Positions 1-5,793 of a stretch of DNA of 8,280 nt are shown here, one piece after another. A model generated the notes under the pieces. It saw only the letters and a program-made list of their open reading frames with translations, was not told where the DNA came from and made no database searches. The first letter of the stretch is position 1; every line of letters begins with the position of its first letter. Both the position numbers and the translations under genes were made by a program. The stretch is from Methanoregulaceae archaeon (GTDB lineage Archaea > Halobacteriota > Methanomicrobia > Methanomicrobiales > Methanospirillaceae), in NCBI GenBank assembly GCA_013331215.1, contig DUGU01000065.1, positions 1 through 8,280 on the forward strand, written 5' to 3'.

Positions 1-159
1 CACTCCCGGCCCCGGACCAGGCGTACACTATGTCAGTGTATTCACCCGAATCGATGGGAGCAGCGGTGACCGACCCCTCGCGGCCGGCAGGCAAACCTCG
101 AGAACAGCCTGCAGGCACGATGCGCGGGGAGCGGTGAGTGCGGGTCACCGCCAGCGGCC
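1..159. other. Left-edge non-coding or unassigned stretch
   Basis: No convincing gene is seen between the left edge and the malQ stop codon. A plus-strand frame is open from the edge to a TGA at 135-137 (an ATG at 30 would give 35 residues), but its predicted peptide is low complexity and matches nothing I recognise. It could be the tail of a gene lying further left. The stretch contains the inverted repeat listed separately. It follows the 3' end of malQ, so it could carry that gene's terminator, but I see no oligo-T run on the minus strand. Confidence 0.4.
24..40. repeat. Perfect inverted repeat, possible operator
   Basis: TACACT (24-29) and AGTGTA (35-40) are perfect inverted arms separated by the 5-base spacer ATGTC. 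A 6-5-6 dyad fits the size of a site for a dimeric helix-turn-helix regulator, and the site is A+T-richer than its surroundings. It lies downstream of malQ, so if it is an operator it serves a gene to the left of the window. A chance dyad cannot be excluded. Confidence 0.3.
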
Positions 160-1773
160 TCACGTCCTGGCGAAGCCGTGGCCCGCGAGCGCCGGGTTCG
201 AGCGGGCGGGAGCGTGCCGGCCGTAGGTCGACGAGAGGTCCGAGAGCCGGGCCGCGAGTTGGGGGGAGAGGTCGTCGGGCGTGCACCGCCACTCCCAGTT
301 GCCGAACGCGGTGCCCGGCAGGTTCGTGCGGGCCTCCGCGCCGAGGCCGAGGAGGTCCTGGAACTGGAGCACGAGCGTGGCCGGGACCGACTGCATGCAG
401 AGCCGGACCAGGTCGTCGGCCACGGTCTCGGGCTCGGGCGCGTGACCGAGGTACCGGGCGAGCCGGGCCCGTTCCTCGTCGGTGGCGGTCTCGACCCAGC
501 CCCGGGCCGTGGCGTTGTCGTGCGTGCCGAGATAGAGCACGGTCGCCCGGTCGTGGTGGTGCGGGATGTGCCGGCTCGCGACCATGTCCGGCCCGAACCC
601 GAGGAGCAGGACACGCATGCTCGGGATCTCGAAGACGTCGAGCAGGGGCGAGGCCGCGGCCGTCATCGGGCCGAGGTCCTCGGCGAAGAGAGCGAGGTCC
701 GGGTAGGCGTCGTAGACCCGGGAGAAGAGCTCCTCGCCCGGGCCGGGGTGCCAGTTGCCGTACTTCGGGTCGGGCTGGTCGGCCGGGATCTCCCAGTACG
801 CGGCAAATCCGCAGAAGTGGTCGACCCGGGTCACGTCGAAGAGCCGGCCCATGTGCCCGAACCGCCGGGTCCACCAGGCGTAGCCGTCGTGCCGGTGGGC
901 GGCCCAGCGGTAGACCGGGTTGCCCCAGCGCTGCCCCGTGGTCGAGAACTCGTCCGGCGGCGCGCCCGCGACCACGGAGGGCATGCGGTCCCCGTCGAGC
1001 TGGAAGAGCTCGGGGTGCGCCCAGACGTCGGCCGAGTCGTGCGTCACGTAGATCGGCAGGTCGCCGATCAGGCGGACCCCCTGCTCGGCGCAGTACGCCC
1101 GAAGGCGCTGCCACTGGTCGAGGAAGAGGTACTGGAGCGCCCGCTCGATCCCGTAGCGGCCCCGGAGCTCGGTGCGGGCGCCGTCGAGCGCGTCGGGGAG
1201 GCGACCCCGCAGCTCTTCGGGCCAGTCCGTCCAGGCCGCTCCGCCGTAACGCTCCTTGCAGGCGACGAAGAGGCAGTAGTCGTCGAGCCAGGACGCCTCG
1301 CGCTCGACAAAGGCTCCGAAATCTTCCGGCGGGGCCTCCAGCATGCGACGCGCCGCCCGGTCGAGGAGCGGGGCGCGGTATGCCCGAACGGCCGGGAAGT
1401 CCACCCGGCCGCCGGGAAAGGCCGGGAGCGGCCGGAGCTCCCTCTCCTCGAGGTAGCCGTCGTCGACGAGCAGCTCGGGGCTGATCAGCAGCGTGTGCCC
1501 CGCGAATGCCGACGTGCTCGAGTACGGCGAGTTCCCGAACTCGGGCTCGGTCGGGCTGAGCGGCAGCACCTGCCAGTATGTCTGCCCGCCCTCGGCCAGC
1601 AGGTCCGCGAACCGGTACGCGAACGGCCCGAGATCGCCGCAGCCGAACGGCGAGGGAAGCGACGTGATGTGGCAGAGTACGCCGCTCGTCCGCTCGGCAA
1701 ACGGCTTCGGCGGTCGGGCGGCCGCGGCGAGCCCGGCGACCTCGCCGTGTACCGACGGGCCGGCCCAGGTCAC
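160..1773 (-). CDS. malQ: 4-alpha-glucanotransferase (amylomaltase, GH77)
   Basis: Transfers alpha-1,4-glucan segments between malto-oligosaccharides in the cytoplasm, releasing glucose; in methanogens this supports glycogen or maltodextrin turnover. The 537 residues match GH77 from about residue 30 (VLCHITSLPSPFGCGDLG, WQVLPL, NSPYSSTSAFAG) to the end. Catalytic residues by family alignment are the nucleophile D318 in RVDHF, the acid/base E365 in AEDLG and the transition-state stabiliser D419 in GTHDN. The acceptor loop reads PDEFSTTGQRWGNPVY (273-288). Some positions differ from the common amylomaltase pattern: Cys321 in DHFCGF (usually DHFRGF), HDNAT for HDNDT, and PDEF for PDYF. The GTG start gives about 25 residues more than bacterial amylomaltases (about 500 residues) but has a G-rich Shine-Dalgarno site 5 bases upstream. 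The gene stands alone, with its own A+T-rich upstream region. The family call is firm. Confidence 0.95.
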   Translation of the reverse strand: MTWAGPSVHGEVAGLAAAARPPKPFAERTSGVLCHITSLPSPFGCGDLGPFAYRFADLLAEGGQTYWQVLPLSPTEPEFGNSPYSSTSAFAGHTLLISPELLVDDGYLEERELRPLPAFPGGRVDFPAVRAYRAPLLDRAARRMLEAPPEDFGAFVEREASWLDDYCLFVACKERYGGAAWTDWPEELRGRLPDALDGARTELRGRYGIERALQYLFLDQWQRLRAYCAEQGVRLIGDLPIYVTHDSADVWAHPELFQLDGDRMPSVVAGAPPDEFSTTGQRWGNPVYRWAAHRHDGYAWWTRRFGHMGRLFDVTRVDHFCGFAAYWEIPADQPDPKYGNWHPGPGEELFSRVYDAYPDLALFAEDLGPMTAAASPLLDVFEIPSMRVLLLGFGPDMVASRHIPHHHDRATVLYLGTHDNATARGWVETATDEERARLARYLGHAPEPETVADDLVRLCMQSVPATLVLQFQDLLGLGAEARTNLPGTAFGNWEWRCTPDDLSPQLAARLSDLSSTYGRHAPARSNPALAGHGFART

Positions 1774-1778
1774 GCAGA

Positions 1779-1785
1779 CACCCCC
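1779..1785 (-). promoter_or_regulatory. Ribosome binding site deciding the malQ GTG start
   Basis: The minus strand reads GGGGGTG five bases before the GTG at 1773. This resembles the GGAGGTG core complementary to the 16S rRNA 3' end and supports the GTG start, although GTG gives an N-terminal extension with no recognisable family sequence. Confidence 0.45.
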
Positions 1786-1833
1786 GGCGTCCCGATGCGG
1801 GGGACAGCCCGGTCCGGTACGGACGGGGCTGAT

Positions 1834-1873
1834 GAATAACCATTCCGACCCTTGAATACCATACTCTAATTAG
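1834..1873 (-). promoter_or_regulatory. Likely malQ promoter region
   Basis: The stretch 1830-1880 is the most A+T-rich part of the 262-base gap between malQ and the beta-helix gene, which are both on the minus strand. Two TATA-like elements are visible on the minus strand: GGTTATTC (1841-1834), which would place a transcript start roughly 60-65 bases before the end of this region towards malQ, and TACTAATTAG (1875-1866), whose core CTAATTAG (1866-1873) is an 8-base palindrome. Which one is used cannot be settled by eye. A leader with a Shine-Dalgarno site is expected for malQ. Confidence 0.4.
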
Positions 1874-2035
1874 TACTGATCGCGGGGGCCACGTAAAGGT
1901 TCTGGAGGACCAACCGGCAGGACAGAAGCCATACTCGCAGACGTGGTTTGGAGATTGGCCGGAACCGGCAGAGGACGTCCCACGAGGGCGTTTCAGCTCG
2001 GGCGGGAACGCGGCGGTACCGCGGGCGCGCGCCGC

Positions 2036-3886
2036 TCATGCCGGGAGGGCCGTGACAGTGTACCGGTTGCCCGACCCTTCGCGAGTGATCGGGGCCGTGC
2101 CCACCGGGCCTGAAGCCGCGATCTCGAAGGAGGAGTCCGTGACAGGGCGGCCGTACCGCGCATCGTCCCTGTACCAGCCGAGCATCGACTGGACTCCCCG
2201 GGCCGCGCCGGCGCCCGCCTCCGTGAAGTCCGCGACCGTGACCCGGCTCGCGTATGCGGCCCAGATCGCCCAGATACGCGCCTGGTCCGACCGGCAGCCC
2301 TCGAGGACGACGCCGCTGCTCGACTTGACGATCAGCCAGCCGTAGGTCGAGTTCCGGTCCGAGCAGCCGTCGAAGCGGATGTTCTCGCCGCCCTGGACGT
2401 AGAACCCGGCGTTCCGGTTGTGGACCGCGCTGCAGTCCGTGAGGTTCGCGTTCCGGTGGACGTAGAACCCGGACATGAAGAATCGCTCCGGGTCCGTATT
2501 CCGCCAGCCGTTGTTCTTCGCGATGCAGCCCGTGAGCACCACTCCCTCGCACCGCGTCCTCGGCCCGATCTCCCGCCCCGAGGAGTCGAGCCGGGCGCCG
2601 GGCTCGAAGTGGAACCCGGACTCCCAGTTCGACTCGGCGATGCAGTTCGTCACCTGGCAGTCGACCAGGTCCTGGCTCTCCTGGAGGTCGAAGCCGGTGA
2701 TCCAGGGCGAGCGCGATCCGCCGGCCTCGCCGTAACCGCAGAGGGCCGCATAGCAGTCGATGAAGCGGGTCGCCCGGATCGTGCGCGGCACCCGGTCCGA
2801 GAAGTCCTGGTTCATGTTGAACCCGTGGGTCGAGCAGTCGTAGGCCGTGCAGGCGTAGAACTCGACGTCCTCGACGTCGGCCCGGTCGGCCCAGACGAAG
2901 AACATCCCGTTTCCGCCCGACGGCAACCGGCGGCCGTCGCCCGTCACGCTCGTGGCCGTGACGTCGCGGACCCGGACATGGCTCGCCGAGATCCGGATGA
3001 AGCCCTGCCCCTGGAGCCGGAGGTCGCGGATGGTCACGTACGGGCTCGCCACCTCGATCGGCTGGTACGGGTCGGCCCCATTCTCGAACTCGAGCATGGT
3101 CCGGCCCTTCCCCTGGCCGAGGAGGGCCGAGTGGTCCGGGACCGTGACCCGGCGCGAGGCGTGGAACGTGCCCTCGAGCAGCACGACCGTCCCGGCCTGG
3201 CGAAGGGCGTCGTTGATCTCCACGTCGTCGCCGACACCGTCGCAGCGGAGGACCGTGCCCGGAGGGATCGGCGACGAGTCGGCCGCGGCCACGTAGACGA
3301 GGCCCGGGCGGGGTTCCTCGGCGAGAGGGCGCGGGGCCGGCGCAGGCGGGAACGCGTACTCCTCCGGGGGAACCACGGCGGCCCTGGGAGTCGAGGTGGC
3401 CAGTGGCGGGAACGGCATGGCCCACGGGTCGCTCGGGCCGGTCGGCACGAACTCCTCGGCGTAGCGCTGGGCGATCGCGACGTGGGCGCCCTGGTCGCCC
3501 TCGTACCGGATCACGACCCCCTGCACGGGCACCGGCGCGGCCAGCGCAAGGGTCCGGCCGGCCGAGAAATTCCCGGTCCCGTTCTCGAGCCGGGCGTCGC
3601 GGGTCCGGTCCTTTCCGTCGACCAGAACGCGGTAGTCCCCGGGCGGGAGCTCGACCCCGCCCGTATGGTGGATGCGGAGGGTCGTGCCGTCGTACCCGAC
3701 CTCGATCCCGAGGGGCGGCCCCTGCCCGGCAAAGACCTGGAGAAAGAGCAGGGCTGCGCCGATCGCGACCGCGATCACGACCACGAAGACCACGAGGAAG
3801 ATCAGGGCCGTGGGCGAGAGCCGCGGCTCGTCCTCGCTCGAAAGGGCGATCCGGCGGGGCCGGGGTCCACGGTCTGCGGTAGCCAT
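2036..3886 (-). CDS. Membrane-anchored right-handed beta-helix protein with pilin-like N-terminus
   Basis: A 616-residue cell-surface protein of unknown substrate. After a basic 17-residue leader, EDEPRLSP is followed by a hydrophobic segment (about 26-52). Residues 60-145 read like the domain that follows the hydrophobic helix in archaeal type IV pilin N-terminal (DUF1628/Pilin_N) proteins: IHHTGGVELPPGDYRVLVDG, then NFSAGRTLAL. A Pro-rich linker (about 147-195) leads to a pectate-lyase-like parallel beta-helix (about 197-590), which opens with CDGVGDDVEINDAL and LLEGTFHASRRVTVPDHSALLGQG. The helix contains a cysteine ladder (see findings). Such folds bind or cleave polysaccharides in other families, but I see no conserved catalytic set, so enzyme activity is not claimed. 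The ATG at 3886 has no Shine-Dalgarno site; a TATA-like box about 30 bases upstream suggests a leaderless or nearly leaderless mRNA. It is transcribed alone, divergent from the radical SAM gene. Confidence 0.85.
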   Translation of the reverse strand: MATADRGPRPRRIALSSEDEPRLSPTALIFLVVFVVVIAVAIGAALLFLQVFAGQGPPLGIEVGYDGTTLRIHHTGGVELPPGDYRVLVDGKDRTRDARLENGTGNFSAGRTLALAAPVPVQGVVIRYEGDQGAHVAIAQRYAEEFVPTGPSDPWAMPFPPLATSTPRAAVVPPEEYAFPPAPAPRPLAEEPRPGLVYVAAADSSPIPPGTVLRCDGVGDDVEINDALRQAGTVVLLEGTFHASRRVTVPDHSALLGQGKGRTMLEFENGADPYQPIEVASPYVTIRDLRLQGQGFIRISASHVRVRDVTATSVTGDGRRLPSGGNGMFFVWADRADVEDVEFYACTAYDCSTHGFNMNQDFSDRVPRTIRATRFIDCYAALCGYGEAGGSRSPWITGFDLQESQDLVDCQVTNCIAESNWESGFHFEPGARLDSSGREIGPRTRCEGVVLTGCIAKNNGWRNTDPERFFMSGFYVHRNANLTDCSAVHNRNAGFYVQGGENIRFDGCSDRNSTYGWLIVKSSSGVVLEGCRSDQARIWAIWAAYASRVTVADFTEAGAGAARGVQSMLGWYRDDARYGRPVTDSSFEIAASGPVGTAPITREGSGNRYTVTALPA

Positions 3887-3975
3887 GCAGCGTGAGAGGT
3901 TGGGGACGATCGGCTATTACGCTGCCGGTACGGGACGCATACCCTGATAATCTCGGCCGTCGATCATTCTGGTCG
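3887..3975. promoter_or_regulatory. Divergent promoter region, apparently leaderless both ways
   Basis: The 89 bases between two divergent genes hold two A+T-rich boxes. On the plus strand GATAATCT (3946-3953) is centred about 26 bases before the ATG at 3976, the usual archaeal TATA-to-start distance, so transcription would begin at or next to the start codon. On the minus strand GTAATAGC (3920-3913) is centred about 30 bases before the ATG at 3886. Neither start has a Shine-Dalgarno site. This is inference from spacing; the boxes are degenerate compared with the TTTATATA-type consensus. Confidence 0.5.
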
Positions 3976-4977
3976 ATGGAGGACGCCGATCAGCGGTACG
4001 TCGCCCCGGGCTGCACGCTCTGCCGCGAGGGGGCGAAACTCGTCCTCTTCGTGACGGGCCGGTGCGACCGGGGCTGCTGGTACTGCCCCCTCTCGACCGA
4101 GCGGAAGGGGACCGACCGGACCTGGGCGAACGACCGCGAGGTCTCCGCCGACGACGACCTGCTCGCCGAGGCCCGGGTCATGTCCGCACTCGGCACGGGT
4201 GTGACCGGCGGCGACCCGCTCCTCGCGCTCGACCGGGTGGTCCGGTACTGTCGGCTCCTCAAGGAAGCCTTCGGACCGGACCACCAGGTCCACCTCTACA
4301 CGGGCCGGGCCCCGACCGACGACGAGCTCGACGCCCTGGTCGGTCTCGTGGACGAGATCCGGCTTCACCCCCCGCACGGGGACTGGGGGCGGATCCTCGA
4401 GACCCCGTACCCCGACGCAATCCGCCGCGCCCGCGCCCGCGGGTTCGCGATCGGGATCGAGGTGCCGTCCCTGCCCGGGATCGAGGGGCTCCGGCCTCTC
4501 CTGCCGCTCGTGGACTTCTTCAACATCAACGAGCTCGAGTGGGGCGAGGCCTCTGCCGACGGGATGCGGTCCCGGGGGCTCGTGCTCGCCGACACCCTCG
4601 GCAACGCGGTGGCGGGCGCCCGCGAGTGGGCCGCTCCCCTGCTCGGCGACGAAAAGGTCCGCTACTGCTCGTCCGCGTTCAAGGACGCGGTCCAGCTCCG
4701 GGAGCGGATGATCCGCATCGCCGTGAACACGGCCCGGCCGTTCGACGAGGTGACCGGGGACGGGACCGTGGTCTACGGCACGGTCCGCCCCGCCGGCGGG
4801 ATCGGCCCGGCCGTCGCCGCGCTCGGGCTCGGGGACGGCGAATACGCCGTCGTCGACGGCGCGGTCGAGCTCGCCTGGGAGCGTCTGGCCGCCGCACGGG
4901 CTGGAGTCGGAGGCGAGAAGGCGATCGTCGAGCGCTACCCCAATCGCGGCATGGTCGTGGAGGTGATTCCCCTGTGA
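3976..4977 (+). CDS. Radical SAM protein, COG2108-like, function unknown
   Basis: A cytoplasmic 333-residue protein with the radical SAM cluster motif CxxxCxxC at C30, C34 and C37 (RCDRGCWYCPLS), which binds a [4Fe-4S] cluster that cleaves S-adenosylmethionine. GGDP at 78-81 is the SAM-binding motif typical of relatives of pyruvate formate-lyase activating enzyme. An extra pair, C13 and C16 (GCTLC), precedes the cluster. The pattern matches my memory of the mainly archaeal uncharacterised group COG2108; no substrate is known to me. A longer GTG start at 3892 is possible, but the 28 extra residues look unlike the family and would cover the divergent promoter region, whereas the ATG at 3976 is correctly spaced for a leaderless transcript. 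Its 3' end contains the Shine-Dalgarno site of the cis-prenyltransferase gene and overlaps it by 4 bases, so the two are co-transcribed and probably translationally coupled. Confidence 0.85.
   Translation: MEDADQRYVAPGCTLCREGAKLVLFVTGRCDRGCWYCPLSTERKGTDRTWANDREVSADDDLLAEARVMSALGTGVTGGDPLLALDRVVRYCRLLKEAFGPDHQVHLYTGRAPTDDELDALVGLVDEIRLHPPHGDWGRILETPYPDAIRRARARGFAIGIEVPSLPGIEGLRPLLPLVDFFNINELEWGEASADGMRSRGLVLADTLGNAVAGAREWAAPLLGDEKVRYCSSAFKDAVQLRERMIRIAVNTARPFDEVTGDGTVVYGTVRPAGGIGPAVAALGLGDGEYAVVDGAVELAWERLAAARAGVGGEKAIVERYPNRGMVVEVIPL
4959..4966 (+). promoter_or_regulatory. Full-length Shine-Dalgarno site for uppS
   Basis: GGAGGTGA lies inside the last codons of the radical SAM gene, 7 bases before a GTG at 4974. 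It is complementary to the whole canonical 16S anti-Shine-Dalgarno sequence and is the strongest such site seen in the window. It fixes the GTG start of the next gene and shows that internal operon genes here use leadered initiation. Confidence 0.85.
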
Positions 4978-5735
4978 GGCTCCGTTCGTTCCTCGAGCCC
5001 GTATACGAGCGGATCCTCGCGCGTCAGTGCACGTCCATCCCGCGGCACGTCGCGATCATCCAGGACGGGAACCGCCGGTATGCCCGGGAGAGGGGCGCCG
5101 ACACCGGGGTCGGCCACCGGGCCGGCGCGGACACGACCGAGCGCCTCCTGGGGTGGGCATGCGACCTCGGGGTCGAGCACATCACCCTCTATTCGTTCTC
5201 GACCGAGAACTTCAACCGCGACCCGGACGAGCTTGGGGAGCTCTTCACCCTCTTCTGCGAGAAGTTCCTGGCGACCGTCTCGGACGAACGGGTCCACCGC
5301 TACGGGATCCGGGTCCGGATGGTCGGCGACCGGTCGCTGTTGCCGCCGGACCTGCTCGAGGCCGTCGAGACGGCCGAGGCCGCGACGGCCAAGTACACCC
5401 GGTTTCACCTGAACGTCGCGCTCGCCTACGGCGGCCGCAACGAGATCGTCAGCGCGGCCCGCCGGATCGTCGCGGACGCCGCCGCCGGGCGCATCCGGCC
5501 GGAGGAGATCACGCCCGCGCTCGTCGAGGAGAACCTGGCCGATGGGGCTGCCCTTCCCCCGGTCGACCTGATCATTCGGACCGGCAACGAGTACCGGACC
5601 TCGAACTTCCTCCCCTGGCAGGCCAACGGCAACGAGTGCGCGGTCTACTTCTGCGCCCCGTACTGGCCGCAGTTCCGCAAGATCGATCTTCTCCGAGCGA
5701 TCAGGGTCTGTCAGCAGCGGACCGCCTCCCCCTGA
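4974..5735 (+). CDS. uppS: cis-prenyltransferase, catalytic (polyprenyl diphosphate synthase)
   Basis: Condenses isopentenyl diphosphate onto an allylic diphosphate to build the long cis-polyprenyl chain whose phosphate form carries glycans across the membrane; a soluble or membrane-associated cytoplasmic enzyme. The 253-residue length is typical. Motifs in order: catalytic D31 in QDGNRRYA, H48RAGA, FSTENFNRDPDE (75-86), NVALAYGGRNEIVSAAR, and DLIIRTGNEYRTSNFLPWQ with R202, R208, S210 and the metal-binding E221 in NECAVYF. RTGNEYR in place of bacterial RTGGExR looks archaeal. The usual C-terminal RxG motif of homodimeric enzymes is missing: the protein ends RVCQQRTASP. This suggests that it needs a partner, for which the minus-strand homologue in this window is a candidate. 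The GTG start overlaps the upstream stop (GTGA) and has a perfect Shine-Dalgarno site. In an archaeon the product is more likely a dolichol-type precursor than undecaprenyl diphosphate, so the symbol is by homology. Confidence 0.93.
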   Translation: MRLRSFLEPVYERILARQCTSIPRHVAIIQDGNRRYARERGADTGVGHRAGADTTERLLGWACDLGVEHITLYSFSTENFNRDPDELGELFTLFCEKFLATVSDERVHRYGIRVRMVGDRSLLPPDLLEAVETAEAATAKYTRFHLNVALAYGGRNEIVSAARRIVADAAAGRIRPEEITPALVEENLADGAALPPVDLIIRTGNEYRTSNFLPWQANGNECAVYFCAPYWPQFRKIDLLRAIRVCQQRTASP

Positions 5736-5754
5736 GGCCGGCCCTATTCGGCAC

Positions 5755-5770
5755 GGTTATTACGGGGATA
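5755..5770 (+). promoter_or_regulatory. Likely promoter of the zinc-ribbon gene
   Basis: In the 58 bases between uppS and the zinc-ribbon gene, GGTTATTAC (5755-5763) is TATA-like and lies about 35 bases before the ATG at 5794; GGGATAGC (5764-5771) is another option that would give a leaderless start. The ATG has only a weak AGGA two bases away, too close for a normal ribosome binding site. A separate promoter is therefore plausible, though read-through from uppS is also possible. Confidence 0.35.
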
Positions 5771-5793
5771 GCGCAGTATAGTAGTACAGGAAT

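Noticed and set aside
30..137. A 35-codon plus-strand frame at the left edge
   Set aside because: No ribosome binding site and no recognisable sequence; it could be the end of a longer gene, but the window does not show enough.
178..1839. Long plus-strand open frames opposite malQ, up to 553 codons
   Set aside because: The GC-rich sequence leaves antisense frames open; the translations are Arg/Gly/Pro-rich with no recognisable domain, while the minus-strand frame is a clear GH77 enzyme.
2010..2035. GC-rich hairpin just after the beta-helix stop (arms GCGGC and GCCGC, with the palindrome GCGGTACCGC at 2013-2022)
   Set aside because: No T run follows on the minus strand, archaeal termination does not rely on such hairpins, and short GC-only dyads are common at this base composition.
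1866..3425. A 519-codon minus-strand frame overlapping the beta-helix gene and running into the gap before malQ
   Set aside because: It has a low-complexity Arg/Gly/Pro composition and is shifted against a frame with clear beta-helix repeats.
2420..3895. A 491-codon plus-strand frame opposite the beta-helix gene
   Set aside because: It is an antisense shadow rich in Arg, Val, Asp and Glu with no family match, and it would also cover the divergent promoter region.
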